DNA of 64,000 nucleotides, from NCBI RefSeq assembly GCF_015223055.1, contig NZ_JADFBX010000002.1:124001-188000 (forward strand), given 5' to 3'. Of this stretch, positions 53,479-63,285 are shown in pieces. The notes below the pieces were generated by a model, which saw only the letters and a program-made list of their open reading frames with translations, did no database searches and had not been told where the DNA came from. The stretch's first letter is position 1. Each line of letters starts with the position of its first letter. The stretch comes from Pedobacter sp. MC2016-24. GTDB taxonomy: Bacteria; Bacteroidota; Bacteroidia; Sphingobacteriales; Sphingobacteriaceae. A program made the translations under genes and the position numbers.

Positions 53479-54423
53479 TTATACACGAAATAATGTCGTG
53501 ATTGCCCAAAGGCTAAACACAGAGATGAAAAGCCATAAGGCGATGCCTTGTGCCAAAGGTGCAAGGCCCACTTTTTTTAAGGTTTTAAAGGACAGGCCTG
53601 AGCCGATGAGGAACAAAGTTAAGCTTAATCCTGATTTGGCTGAAGCTGTGAGGTAAGGGGATAGCTGTGCAACAAAAGGGATATAGGTATTGGCTAACAT
53701 GGCGGCAATAAACAGGGCGATGAAATAGGGGATCTGTACTTTTGTCCTGTCCGTTTTAAACAGATAACTCGCGGCCAGGGAAACCGGAATAATCCATAAA
53801 GCGCGGGCTAGTTTAACTGTTGTGGCAATTTGAAGCGCCTGGTCGCCGTATTTACTGGCCGCACCCACTACCGAGCTGGTGTCGTGAATGGCGATGGCGC
53901 ACCACATGCCAAATTGTGTCTGTGTCAGATGTAGCCAATGTCCAATGGAAGGGAACAGGATTAAGGCAATTGCATTGAGGATAAATACGGTGCCCAGGGC
54001 AACAGAAATCTGCTTTTCACTGGCATTGACCACTGGGGATAGCGCCGCGATGGCACTGCCGCCACAAATGGCGGTACCGGCGGCAATCAAAGCGGAGATT
54101 TTACTTTCTATATGAAGCCACCTGCCCAGGAAATAACCGAGTGTCAACACCCCAAAAATGGAAGCAATGGTAAATAAAATGCCTTCTTCCCCGGCTTTCA
54201 GGGCACTGAACAAATTCATGCCAAACCCCAGACCTACCACGGCTATCTTTAACAACAAACCAGTGGCTTGGTGACTTTGTGCTGTATAGGGATGGATCAT
54301 GACCTGCGCAAGAAAGATACCCATCAGCAAAGCAAATGCAGGGGAGATGAAAGGCAATAAGGAAAGCAGGGCACAACCGAAGAAAATGATTTTGGGGTAA
54401 AGTATATTGGATGTAGGATGCAT
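53479..54423 (-). CDS. YeiH-family putative sulfate/anion exporter membrane protein
   Basis: This 314-residue protein has nine or ten predicted membrane helices and the YeiH/PSE family landmarks: LLKIAVVGLGFGMNL near residue 60, GTAICGGSAIAALSPVV (about 117-133), and AIHDTSSVVGAASKYG (about 178-193). YeiH proteins are described as putative sulfate or sulfite exporters on weak evidence. The LysR gene next to it on the same strand (74 bases upstream) fits a regulator-transporter pair. Confidence 0.86.
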   Translation of the reverse strand: MHPTSNILYPKIIFFGCALLSLLPFISPAFALLMGIFLAQVMIHPYTAQSHQATGLLLKIAVVGLGFGMNLFSALKAGEEGILFTIASIFGVLTLGYFLGRWLHIESKISALIAAGTAICGGSAIAALSPVVNASEKQISVALGTVFILNAIALILFPSIGHWLHLTQTQFGMWCAIAIHDTSSVVGAASKYGDQALQIATTVKLARALWIIPVSLAASYLFKTDRTKVQIPYFIALFIAAMLANTYIPFVAQLSPYLTASAKSGLSLTLFLIGSGLSFKTLKKVGLAPLAQGIALWLFISVFSLWAITTLFRV

Positions 54424-54497
54424 AGTTTTGAGGTATTTTCTATCGCAAATCTACGTTGGCCAGCCAGGTTATGCTTATTCCCGTTATTTATGGAGTA

Positions 54498-55394
54498 TTA
54501 CTGCAGGTTATAATGAAGTTTGGCAAAGCGGATTAATTTCTCAGCAATTGGATCTGCAAGGCCCTGAAGGTGTATGAAGTGAAAACTCCTGGTAATGGCG
54601 AGATCCTTTACATCAATAATCCTCAGTTCTCCATTCATCAACTCCCTGGTGATGGCATGGATAGATAAAAAAGCGACTGCATGAGAATGGATCAGGTAAG
54701 ACTTGATGCTTTCGGTATTGCCCAATTGTATTTCCAGGGGCAGGTCAGAGATTTTCAGATTTACTGTTTTTAAGGCATGTTCAATCACCTGCCTGGTGCC
54801 CGATCCCTGCTCTCTTAAAACAAACCGGAGTGATTTTAGTGCTTCGGGCTCCAGTTCGGCAGTTCTGGCCAATGGGTGGTCTTTACTGCAAACCAGTACA
54901 ATTTCATCTTTGATGAAATCGGAATAACTGATTTCAGGGTTGCGCGACTGGCCTTCTACAATGCCGAGTTCAATGTTCTTTTTAAGCAATGCTGCTTCAA
55001 TTTGTTCGGTATTCCCAGTCGTGAGGCGGAGCTCTATTTCTTTGAATTTCTTTTTAAACCCCGCGAGTATGGGGGCAATGAGGTATTGAGAAATTGTGGT
55101 GCTGGCGCCAAGATGTAGGGTGCCTTTGTCTACCTGGAGCAAGGCATTCATGTCAAACTCAATGGCCCTGTAAATGCCAAAGATATTTTCTGCGTGGTTC
55201 AGTAAGATTTTTCCTGCAGCGGTGAGTTGTATTTTATTGCCCTGGCGGTCAAATAATTTGCTGCTGTATTGCTGTTCCAGTTCGTGGATGTGTTTGGTAA
55301 CCGCCGGTTGTGTAACATACAATTCGGCTGCGGCTTTGGTAAAACTCAACCTTTTGGCTACAGCATAAAATACTTCTAAACGGAAATCTGCCAT
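54498..55394 (-). CDS. LysR-family transcriptional regulator
   Basis: This 298-residue regulator has the LysR winged helix at residues 1-60 (FRLEVFYAVAKRLSFTKAAAELYVTQPAVTKHIHELEQ) and a two-lobed co-inducer-binding domain from about 90, with LHLGASTTISQYLIAPIL and LREQGSGTRQVIEHAL. It lies upstream of the YeiH-type exporter gene on the same strand and probably controls it; in enterobacteria YeiE pairs with YeiH. The inducer may be a sulfur anion, by analogy only. The gene is divergent from the sigma-factor gene, 100 bases apart. Confidence 0.92.
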   Translation of the reverse strand: MADFRLEVFYAVAKRLSFTKAAAELYVTQPAVTKHIHELEQQYSSKLFDRQGNKIQLTAAGKILLNHAENIFGIYRAIEFDMNALLQVDKGTLHLGASTTISQYLIAPILAGFKKKFKEIELRLTTGNTEQIEAALLKKNIELGIVEGQSRNPEISYSDFIKDEIVLVCSKDHPLARTAELEPEALKSLRFVLREQGSGTRQVIEHALKTVNLKISDLPLEIQLGNTESIKSYLIHSHAVAFLSIHAITRELMNGELRIIDVKDLAITRSFHFIHLQGLADPIAEKLIRFAKLHYNLQ

Positions 55395-55494
55395 GGTAAT
55401 CTTTCGGGCAAAGATGCGAAATAACTAAACCATCGTCATTTAAGTCTGCAGATATTTTTAGAAACATGTAATTTCACTGCTGATTTTGCGACTT

Positions 55495-56016
55495 ATGCTG
55501 CAAATAAAGAAAATGATGGAGAAGGTATTTGTCGACATGATCAACATACATCGCGGAATCATCTATAAGGTCTGTAACCTTTATGCGCATCATCCGGAGG
55601 ACAAAAAGGATTTGTTCCAGGAGATTGTACTGCAACTTTGGAAGTCGTTCCCATCTTTCAGGGCAGAATCGAAACCAAGTACCTGGATGTATCGGGTTGC
55701 ATTGAACACCGCAATTACCGTTTTCAGAAAGGAACGTAAGATGCCGGAGCGCAAGGACTTGTCGGCCGATGAATTTCAAATTCCGGATGTCAGTGATTTT
55801 GCGGCAGCTGATGAGCAGATGTCGCAGTTGAAGCGGGCTATACGCTTGCTTTCTGAAATAGAAAGGGCAGTTATTCTGCTGTATCTTGAAGATAAGAATT
55901 ATGAAGAGATCAGCGAAATTATAGGGATCAGTAAAGTTAATGTTGGGGTCCGGATCAACAGAATCAAAATTAAGCTTGAAAAAATAATTAAATCAGATCG
56001 TTATGAACTTAGATGA
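55495..56016 (+). CDS. ECF-type RNA polymerase sigma factor
   Basis: The ATG at 55495 gives about 173 residues; an internal ATG pair (MMEK) a few codons on is also possible. Region 2 is HRGIIYKVCNLYAHHPEDKKDLFQEIVLQLWKSFPSF with RAESKPSTWMYRVALNTAI, and region 4 is LSEIERAVILLYLEDKNYEEISEIIGISKVNVGVRINRIKIKLEK. It directs polymerase to stress or envelope genes. The next gene overlaps it by 14 bases and encodes a membrane protein that could be the anti-sigma factor. Confidence 0.92.
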   Translation: MLQIKKMMEKVFVDMINIHRGIIYKVCNLYAHHPEDKKDLFQEIVLQLWKSFPSFRAESKPSTWMYRVALNTAITVFRKERKMPERKDLSADEFQIPDVSDFAAADEQMSQLKRAIRLLSEIERAVILLYLEDKNYEEISEIIGISKVNVGVRINRIKIKLEKIIKSDRYELR

Positions 56017-56620
56017 GTTAAAGACTGTGTGGCTGGAATATGATCGCAGACTTCAGGCTACAGAAGAAATCAATCAGAAAATTGTGGTAAGTATGATCAG
56101 GGCCCGCTCTGTTTCGCGGATTGCCCGGATCAGGCGGTTTTATTTCGGATTGATTACACTTTTTCTATTTTATTCGGTATGTTTTATCTTTTGCCTGACC
56201 GGAAATCCATTTGATTATAAGATGGGTTTTGAGTTTGTGCCATTGGGGCTTTTAACTTCATGTAGTCTCGCATTGGTATTGATCCTGCTGAAGGCAAACC
56301 TGGATCTTAAAAAAATAGCACTGGAAGGAATGAACCTGCAACAGGCACTGGAAGAGCTCATTGTTGTGTATTCCAGGTATCGCCAGATTATGAAGTATAC
56401 TGTTGCGATGATACAAGCTTCTTCGGTCATGGTTATTTTGTCTTTTTTACCACGGAGGATACCGGAAGCCGGTTTGGGAATGGCCTTGCTGACCACTTTT
56501 TCTCCGCTCATTGTACTCCTGGTGTATTTTTATTTTGCAAAGAAAGGCGGATGGAAACCAGGAGATGCCGAAAAAGGTTTGCGGGCGGATTTAGCGGAGT
56601 TGAAGGAATTTACTTCCTGA
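56003..56620 (+). CDS. membrane protein translationally coupled to the sigma factor, candidate anti-sigma
   Basis: This 205-residue protein begins with a short cytoplasmic region (LDELKTVWLEYDRRLQATEEINQKIV) and has four predicted helices (about 47-68, 80-97, 135-152, 160-178). Such pairings, with the sigma gene overlapping a membrane protein, are common in Bacteroidota. The N-terminal region resembles the part that would hold the sigma factor, but no ZAS or FecR motif is visible. The anti-sigma role is inferred from the overlap alone. Confidence 0.75.
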   Translation: MNLDELKTVWLEYDRRLQATEEINQKIVVSMIRARSVSRIARIRRFYFGLITLFLFYSVCFIFCLTGNPFDYKMGFEFVPLGLLTSCSLALVLILLKANLDLKKIALEGMNLQQALEELIVVYSRYRQIMKYTVAMIQASSVMVILSFLPRRIPEAGLGMALLTTFSPLIVLLVYFYFAKKGGWKPGDAEKGLRADLAELKEFTS

Positions 56621-56777
56621 TGGGTAGCCTGGTTTGATTGATTGCGTTTTGGCGGTCCTGGCATTTGCTTTTGATGTTGGAACAGAATTTGCAGCTAGCA
56701 GATTTCTTTATATTAAAGATAAAATATAGCTTTGGCCGCTGAAAGGCCAGAAAGAATTAAAACGCTTGCCCACAAAG

Positions 56778-57080
56778 ATGAAACATATTGTTACTTTATC
56801 ATTGGTATTTTTTAGTCTGACTCACCTGGCAAAGGCGGAGCGGATTGAAGGAATGCGACTGTTAACGAAACAGTATTGTGATAGCCAGCAGGTGAATAAA
56901 GAGCCTTCTGCTGTCCGTGCGGCACAACCGGATACCCCCAGACACCCTTTCTTTTTGTCGTACAGCGCCTTGACCGCTATTGGTGTCCAAGCTGAAAAGC
57001 CAATTGAAAAACACCGCATTGACCAATATATCATCGTTGATCTGACGATCAAGGAAATCACTAAAAACAACAGCCCTTAG
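56778..57080 (+). CDS. small secreted protein, function unknown
   Basis: The ATG at 56778 gives 100 residues with a signal peptide (MKHIVTLSLVFFSLTHLAKA) and a short mature part containing one cysteine (YCDSQQ) and a PDTPRHPFFLSY segment. I recognise no family. It lies 157 bases after the sigma/anti-sigma pair on the same strand and could be part of that regulon. The leader (56621-56777) shows no clear promoter. Confidence 0.55.
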   Translation: MKHIVTLSLVFFSLTHLAKAERIEGMRLLTKQYCDSQQVNKEPSAVRAAQPDTPRHPFFLSYSALTAIGVQAEKPIEKHRIDQYIIVDLTIKEITKNNSP

Positions 57081-57231
57081 CTTTATCCTCCTTAAATAAA
57101 GCCCAGTCTATCCATATAAAGTACAGGATATTTTGTATTTTTAGCGCCCGGCAACTGACAATTTGACTTGACTGTCATAGGCTTGGTTGTTGTAATTGAT
57201 CATTTTTAACGAAAACAAACACAAAACATAC

Positions 57232-60200
57232 ATGTTAGGATTTTTAACCAAGGTATTTGGAAGCAAATCGGAAAGAGATATTAAGGCTTTACAGCCTATC
57301 GTAATAAAGATAAACCAGGAATACGAAAAGTTATCGGTATTGAGCAATGATGAATTGCGGAATAAAACCGTGTACTTCAAAGATGTAATTGCCAAAGCAC
57401 TTGCAGGCATTGATGAAAAAATCAGTGGATTGAAAACTAATGCTGAAGATAAAGCATTGTCATTACATGAAAAAACAGCTTTATACGATCAGATTGATGC
57501 ATTGATCAAAGATCGTGATAAAGAACTCGAAGTTGTATTACAGGAAATCCTGCCCCAGGCATTTGCTGTAGTGAAAGAAACTTCAAGACGACTTTCAGAA
57601 AATGCAGAACTTGAAGTGACTGCAACCCAGTTTGACCGGGACTATGCTGCACGCAAGAAGAATGTGGTGATCAGAGGCGATAAAGCCTTTTGGGCCAATA
57701 CCTGGGAAGCTGCTGGAGTAGAAGTGAAATGGAATATGGTGCACTATGATGTGCAGCTGATCGGTGGTATGGTATTGCACAATGGTAAAATTGCGGAGAT
57801 GGCGACTGGTGAGGGTAAAACCTTGGTAAGTACATTGCCGGCTTACCTGAATGCGTTAGCCGGACAGGGTGTGCATATTGTAACCGTGAATGATTACCTG
57901 GCCCGTCGTGACTCGGAGTGGAATGGTCCTTTGTTTGAGTTCCATGGCATTTCTGTAGATTGTATTGATAAACATGAGCCGAACTCTCAGGAACGTAGAA
58001 ATGCTTACCTGGCAGACATCACTTATGGTACCAATAACGAATTCGGGTTTGATTATTTACGTGACAACATGTCGCAGACTCCGGATCAACTGGTTCAGCG
58101 TAAACTGCACTTTGCGATGGTGGATGAGGTCGATTCCGTATTGATCGATGATGCACGTACGCCATTGATCATTTCAGGACCAGTTCCTTTTGGTGATCAG
58201 CACGAGTTTCATGAATTGAAACCAAGGATTGAGCGTTTGGTAAATGCACAAAAAGAGTATGTAACCAAAGCGTTAAACGAAGCGAAGAAATTAATTAACG
58301 ACGGTAAAGCCGGAACCGAAGAAGGTGAAGGTGGTTTGGCATTGTTGCGTGCACACCGTGGTTTGCCTAAGAATAAAGCATTGATCAAGTTTTTAAGTGA
58401 GGGTAGTGTGAAGCAAACCTTATTGAAAACTGAAAATCACTATATGGCTGATCAGTCTAAGAATATGCCTAAGGTAGATTCTGAACTGTATTTCTATATT
58501 GATGAAAAAAATAACCAGGTAGAGCTGACAGAGAAAGGTATTGAGCTGATTACCAAATCTGGTGAAGACGCGCATTTCTTTGTATTGCCTGATGTAGGTA
58601 CTGAGATTGCTGAAATCGAGAAATCTGCTTTAAGCAGCGAAGAGAAAATTGCACATAAGGATGCCCTGATGCGTGATTACTCGATCAAAGCTGAACGTAT
58701 CCACTCGGTAAACCAGTTGTTGAAAGCTTATACTTTGTTTGAAATTGATGTGGAATACATCATCGATGAAGGTAAGATCAAAATTGTAGATGAGCAGACT
58801 GGCCGTATCATGGACGGTCGCCGTTATTCTGATGGTTTACACCAGGCGATTGAGGCGAAAGAGAATGTGAAAGTAGAAGATGCTTCACAAACTTATGCTA
58901 CAGTGACTTTGCAGAACTTTTTCAGGATGTACCACAAGCTTTGTGGTATGACTGGTACGGCAACTACAGAAGCCGGCGAGTTCTGGTCAATTTATAAACT
59001 GGATGTGGTTGAAATCCCGACCAACAGGGTAATTTCAAGAAAAGATCACCAGGATTATGTATACCGTACCATCCGTGAAAAATACAATGCGGTAGCCGAA
59101 GAGATTGTTTCGCTTACCCAGGCAGGCCGACCAGTTTTGGTGGGTACAACCTCGGTAGAGATTTCGGAATTGCTGAGCAGGATGTTGAAACTGCGCGGGA
59201 TTAAACACAATGTGTTGAACGCGAAGATGCACCAGAGAGAGGCAGACATTGTTGCTGAAGCAGGTCAGGCAGGTCAGGTAACCATTGCAACGAATATGGC
59301 CGGTCGTGGTACCGACATTAAATTGGGTGCAGGTGTTAAGGAAGCCGGAGGTTTGGCAATTGTAGGTACAGAGCGTCATGAGTCCCGTCGTGTAGACAGG
59401 CAGTTGCGCGGTCGTGCCGGTCGTCAGGGTGATCCGGGTTCATCCCAGTTCTTTGTATCGCTGGAAGATAACTTGATGCGTTTATTTGGATCTGAAAGGA
59501 TTTCAAACATCATGGTTAAAATGGGTATTGAGGATGGCGAAGTGATTCAGCATTCGATGATTACCAAATCTATTGAACGTGCACAGAAAAAAGTAGAAGA
59601 AAACAACTTTGGTATCCGTAAGCGTTTGCTGGAATATGATGATGTGATGAACTCTCAGCGTTCTGTAATTTACGCTAAACGTAGAAACGCCTTATTTGGT
59701 GAGCGTTTAGATGTAGACATGAGCAATATGGTGTTTGATGTTGCCGAAGATATTGCGACTGAATATAAAGAAGAAGGCAATTTTGAAGGGTTTAAACTGG
59801 AAGTGATTAAAAACTTCTCTTTTGATACTTCTATTGACGATGCTGAATTCCATGCTAAAGGGATCCATGCTTTGACAGATAAATTGTTTGAAGAAGCAAG
59901 TACATTTTATGAGCGTAAATCTGATGCCATCATTTCGCAGGCCATGCCGGTATTAAACCAGGTATATGCGGAGCGTGGTGAGCAGATCGAACAGATTGTT
60001 GTACCGTTTACTGATGGTATGCGCAGCATCCAGGTTCCTGTTGTTTTACAAAAAGCAATTGATAACGACGGCCGCGAGATTACCAAATCATTTGAAAAAA
60101 CCATTGTTCTTGCCTTAATTGACGAGTCGTGGAAAGAGCATTTGCGTGAAATGGATGAATTGAAGCAATCGGTACAAAATGCGGTATACGAGCAAAAAGA

Positions 60201-60540
60201 TCCATTGATCATTTATAAAATGGAAGCTTTCAATTTGTTTAAGAATATGCTGAATGCGGTAAACAAAGAAGTGGTGAGTTTCTTGTATAAAGGTGGTATT
60301 CCAATTCAGACTGATCCGGATGATGTACGTGAAGTTCAGGCACCAAGACCAGCGCCAAGCAGGTTGAAAATGTCTAAACCAGAGTTCAACGAGTCAAGCA
60401 GTACGGCTGATGTGATGGAAGATACCCGTGAACTTGCCCCTCAGCAACCGGTTCGTAAAGAGGTTACTGTAGGCAGGAACGAACCTTGTCCATGCGGCAG
60501 CGGTAAGAAATTCAAAAACTGTCACGGAGCAGGATTGTAA
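57232..60540 (+). CDS. secA: preprotein translocase ATPase SecA
   Basis: The start is set at the ATG at 57232 ([10 protein letters not shown]); the frame to 57196 has no support. The 1102-residue ATPase drives proteins through SecYEG. It shows [17 protein letters not shown] (Walker A near residue 200), [52 protein letters not shown] and the zinc-binding C-terminus [14 protein letters not shown]. The larger size comes from an insertion of about 150 residues after ISGPVPF, as in other Bacteroidota. A terminator follows. Confidence 0.97.
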   Translation: MLGFLTKVFGSKSERDIKALQPIVIKINQEYEKLSVLSNDELRNKTVYFKDVIAKALAGIDEKISGLKTNAEDKALSLHEKTALYDQIDALIKDRDKELEVVLQEILPQAFAVVKETSRRLSENAELEVTATQFDRDYAARKKNVVIRGDKAFWANTWEAAGVEVKWNMVHYDVQLIGGMVLHNGKIAEMATGEGKTLVSTLPAYLNALAGQGVHIVTVNDYLARRDSEWNGPLFEFHGISVDCIDKHEPNSQERRNAYLADITYGTNNEFGFDYLRDNMSQTPDQLVQRKLHFAMVDEVDSVLIDDARTPLIISGPVPFGDQHEFHELKPRIERLVNAQKEYVTKALNEAKKLINDGKAGTEEGEGGLALLRAHRGLPKNKALIKFLSEGSVKQTLLKTENHYMADQSKNMPKVDSELYFYIDEKNNQVELTEKGIELITKSGEDAHFFVLPDVGTEIAEIEKSALSSEEKIAHKDALMRDYSIKAERIHSVNQLLKAYTLFEIDVEYIIDEGKIKIVDEQTGRIMDGRRYSDGLHQAIEAKENVKVEDASQTYATVTLQNFFRMYHKLCGMTGTATTEAGEFWSIYKLDVVEIPTNRVISRKDHQDYVYRTIREKYNAVAEEIVSLTQAGRPVLVGTTSVEISELLSRMLKLRGIKHNVLNAKMHQREADIVAEAGQAGQVTIATNMAGRGTDIKLGAGVKEAGGLAIVGTERHESRRVDRQLRGRAGRQGDPGSSQFFVSLEDNLMRLFGSERISNIMVKMGIEDGEVIQHSMITKSIERAQKKVEENNFGIRKRLLEYDDVMNSQRSVIYAKRRNALFGERLDVDMSNMVFDVAEDIATEYKEEGNFEGFKLEVIKNFSFDTSIDDAEFHAKGIHALTDKLFEEASTFYERKSDAIISQAMPVLNQVYAERGEQIEQIVVPFTDGMRSIQVPVVLQKAIDNDGREITKSFEKTIVLALIDESWKEHLREMDELKQSVQNAVYEQKDPLIIYKMEAFNLFKNMLNAVNKEVVSFLYKGGIPIQTDPDDVREVQAPRPAPSRLKMSKPEFNESSSTADVMEDTRELAPQQPVRKEVTVGRNEPCPCGSGKKFKNCHGAGL

Positions 60541-60556
60541 TTTGTAATAAACATAT

Positions 60557-60598
60557 AGAATGCCGAGTTTTGTAATCAGAATTCGGCATTCTTTTTTT
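60557..60598 (+). terminator. intrinsic terminator of secA
   Basis: AGAATGCCGA (60557-60566) pairs with TCGGCATTCT (60583-60592), followed by a run of Ts to 60598. It ends the secA transcript 17 bases after the stop, although the SPOR gene starts only 12 bases beyond. Confidence 0.85.
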
Positions 60599-60609
60599 AA
60601 TAGCTTTTC

Positions 60610-61062
60610 ATGAGGAATTTGTTTACAGGTATATTGTGTGGTTTAACTTTCGGTGTTTTTGCGCAGGAAAAGGGCGTAGTCGCTGTGGTTAAAGATCCAA
60701 TGATCGATAGTTTAATTGCCAAACGTATTGCATTGAATATGAAGTCGGCCGTTTCCGTTCCGGAAGTGAGTGTGGGTAAACCGGGTAAGACCATTGTTTC
60801 GCAAATGGGTTTTAGGGTACAGATTTTTTATGGATCTGACCGGCGGGAAGCTTTTGGCGAACAGAGTAAGTTCAATTCGCTGTATCCGGAATTGAATACT
60901 TATGTCATTTATAAAGAACCGAACTATTACGTACGTGTTGGTGATTTTAGAACAAGACTGGAGGCGCAGCGTTTGATGAACGAGTTGCGGGGTACTTTTC
61001 CTACCTTGTTCATCTTCAGGGAAAAAATCAATGCACCCATTTTAAATTATAGCAGTGAATAG
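60610..61062 (+). CDS. SPOR domain-containing exported protein
   Basis: This 150-residue protein has a signal peptide (LFTGILCGLTFGVFA) and a SPOR domain over about residues 66-140 (GFRVQIFYGSDRREAFGEQ, YYVRVGDFRTRLEAQRLMNEL). SPOR domains bind denuded glycan strands of peptidoglycan, usually at the division site. It is not fused to an amidase or lytic enzyme. It starts 12 bases after the secA terminator and may have its own promoter. Confidence 0.85.
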   Translation: MRNLFTGILCGLTFGVFAQEKGVVAVVKDPMIDSLIAKRIALNMKSAVSVPEVSVGKPGKTIVSQMGFRVQIFYGSDRREAFGEQSKFNSLYPELNTYVIYKEPNYYVRVGDFRTRLEAQRLMNELRGTFPTLFIFREKINAPILNYSSE

Positions 61063-61096
61063 TTTCATCACTGGTCACAAATAAAATTATATACTG

Positions 61097-62284
61097 ATGA
61101 AAATCAAAGAAAAGATTCAGGAACTTTCTTCCAACATATTTGAACAGGTAAATGGTCACCGTCAGCATTTACATGCCAATCCGGAACTCTCATTTAAGGA
61201 GTTTGAAACCTCTGCTTATGTCAAAAAGCAATTGACTGAGCTGGGTATCCCTTTTTCGGAAATGGCGAATACCGGTGTGGTTGGTTTGATTAAAGGCGAA
61301 TTGCCTTCTGATCAGGTGATCGCTTTGCGTGCCGATATGGACGCTTTACCGATTTTGGAAGCCAACGACAAACCTTATGCTTCAAAAAATCCTGGTGTAA
61401 TGCATGCCTGCGGCCACGATGTACATACTTCTTCGCTGCTGGGAACAGCTTATATCCTGAACAGTTTAAAAGCTGAGTTTGGCGGCACAGTGAAACTGAT
61501 TTTTCAACCTGGGGAGGAAATTTTGCCCGGTGGTGCAAGTATCATGATTAAAGAAGGTGTATTGGAGAATCCAAAACCACATCATATTGTAGGGCAGCAC
61601 GTGATGCCTTTGATTGATGCTGGTAAAGTAGGTTTCAAATCTGGCATTTACATGGCATCTACCGATGAATTGTATGTGACTGTGATTGGCAAAGGCGGAC
61701 ACGGAGCCCAGCCCCAGCAAAATATAGATCCGGTACTGATTGCTTCACACATCATTGTGGCTTTGCAACAGATTGTAAGCCGTAATGCAGATCCGCGTTT
61801 GCCTTCGGTACTTTCTTTTGGAAAGGTGATCGCCAATGGGGCAACGAATATCATCCCGAATGAAGTGAAACTGGAAGGTACTTTCAGGACGCTGAATGAG
61901 GACTGGCGCAAAGAAGCGAAAAGACTGATGAAGAAAATGGCTGAAGGTATTGCCGAAAGTATGGGCGGAAGCTGTGATTTCAGGATCATGGATGGTTATC
62001 CTTATTTGATTAACGAGGAGCAGCTGACGGCAAATGCAAAGGCTTATGCGGAGGAATATTTGGGTAAGGAAAATGTAATTGACCTGGACATCTGGATGGC
62101 TGCGGAAGATTTTGCCTATTATTCACAAATTACCGATGCTTGTTTTTACAGGTTGGGTACTGGAAATAAAGCCAAGGATACCTGTTATTCTGTACATACA
62201 CCGAATTTTGATATTGACGAGGACGCGCTAAGGTCATCAACCGGCTTAATGGCTTATATTGCCTTAAAACAGCTGGGGAATTAA
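61097..62284 (+). CDS. M20-family amidohydrolase
   Basis: This 395-residue metallohydrolase belongs to the M20D family (N-acyl-L-amino acid / hippurate / indole-amide hydrolases). The metal ligands are seen in HACGHDVHTSSLLG (residues about 103-116), FQPGEE and the C-terminal AEDFAYY and HTPNFDID. A dimerisation domain lies at about 185-300. It is cytoplasmic, without a signal peptide. Substrate cannot be inferred. It ends 7 bases before the next gene. Confidence 0.92.
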   Translation: MKIKEKIQELSSNIFEQVNGHRQHLHANPELSFKEFETSAYVKKQLTELGIPFSEMANTGVVGLIKGELPSDQVIALRADMDALPILEANDKPYASKNPGVMHACGHDVHTSSLLGTAYILNSLKAEFGGTVKLIFQPGEEILPGGASIMIKEGVLENPKPHHIVGQHVMPLIDAGKVGFKSGIYMASTDELYVTVIGKGGHGAQPQQNIDPVLIASHIIVALQQIVSRNADPRLPSVLSFGKVIANGATNIIPNEVKLEGTFRTLNEDWRKEAKRLMKKMAEGIAESMGGSCDFRIMDGYPYLINEEQLTANAKAYAEEYLGKENVIDLDIWMAAEDFAYYSQITDACFYRLGTGNKAKDTCYSVHTPNFDIDEDALRSSTGLMAYIALKQLGN

Positions 62285-62291
62285 TTTGGGT

Positions 62292-63224
62292 ATGAAGTAT
62301 AGGCTGCTTGTGCTGCTGTTGCTGTGCGGCTTAAAAGGATATAATCAGGAAATTCAGCGTTTTACTGCAGATACGATTAAAACGATACAGCTTGATTCTG
62401 CGGTAAACATTACTGCAGAGCGGCTGAGTGTAGAGACTTTTATCCGTGCGGTGACTACGGATACCAGTTTTTATCAGGCTTTCCGCAACATGAAAAAGTA
62501 TGCTTTTACAGCAGAAAACAGCATTTATACTTACGATAAGAAAAATAAAGTAACCGGACGTTTATACCGCAAGGTGAAAAGGCAAACATCAGCCCCCTGG
62601 CTGCAATATGTGGTGAAGCAGGATACAGGGCATTTGTTTAAAAAGAATGGCAAATACGAGCTGTATACGGCAGAGATGTTTGATTATATTTTCATGAATG
62701 CTTACCAGTCGGCCTACACCGATGGGCCTTCTGCAGTGGGTAAAGCGTCGGGTGCCAATGCGGGGTATAAAGAAAAGTTGAAAACACTGATCTTCTCGCC
62801 GGGCAGGCCGGTTAAAGGCTTACCCTTTATTGGCGATAAGACCGAGATCTTTACCGCCAATATGCGTCAGTATTATGATTACGCTTTTTCCAGTGGCACT
62901 TACCTGGATTCTATCCCGGTTTACCGCTTTAAAGTAACTGTAAAGCCTGACCTGAGTAGATGGACCAAAGGTAGTTTAATGATCAAAGAGCTGACCACTA
63001 TTTTTGACAAGCGGAACTTTGAAATATTGGGCAGGTATGTAGATATGAAATACAGCAATATGCTGTTTGACTTTGACGTGCAGATGAATATTGAAATGCG
63101 TTATTTTGGGGAAGAGAAATTGCCGGCTAAAATCAGTTACCAGGGCAATTGGAACGTGCCTTTGAAGAAACAGGAACGTGCAAGTGTGCTGGTTTTACAA
63201 AGCGGCTATCACCAGGGGCGATAA
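62292..63224 (+). CDS. exported protein, function unknown
   Basis: The ATG at 62292 gives 310 residues with a signal peptide (YRLLVLLLLCGLKGYNQ). The mature part is rich in aromatic residues and beta-strand patterns (FTAENSIYTYDKKNKVTGRLYRKVKR, YRFKVTVKPDLSRWTKGSLMIKELTTIFDKRNFEILGRYVDMKYS) and may be a periplasmic or outer-membrane-associated beta-protein, in the manner of DUF5686-related or LolA-like folds. I do not assign a family. It sits between the M20 hydrolase and dnaG. Confidence 0.7.
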   Translation: MKYRLLVLLLLCGLKGYNQEIQRFTADTIKTIQLDSAVNITAERLSVETFIRAVTTDTSFYQAFRNMKKYAFTAENSIYTYDKKNKVTGRLYRKVKRQTSAPWLQYVVKQDTGHLFKKNGKYELYTAEMFDYIFMNAYQSAYTDGPSAVGKASGANAGYKEKLKTLIFSPGRPVKGLPFIGDKTEIFTANMRQYYDYAFSSGTYLDSIPVYRFKVTVKPDLSRWTKGSLMIKELTTIFDKRNFEILGRYVDMKYSNMLFDFDVQMNIEMRYFGEEKLPAKISYQGNWNVPLKKQERASVLVLQSGYHQGR

Positions 63225-63285
63225 TAAAGAAGCGGGATTTTTTATAACTTTAAATAAAGTCAATTGATAAGAGAAAGGGAAAAGC

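Noticed and set aside
53277..53564. Open frame of 95 codons on the minus strand between purD and the exporter gene
   Set aside because: It runs through the nested inverted repeat and into the exporter gene in another frame; its composition does not look like a protein and it has no start context.
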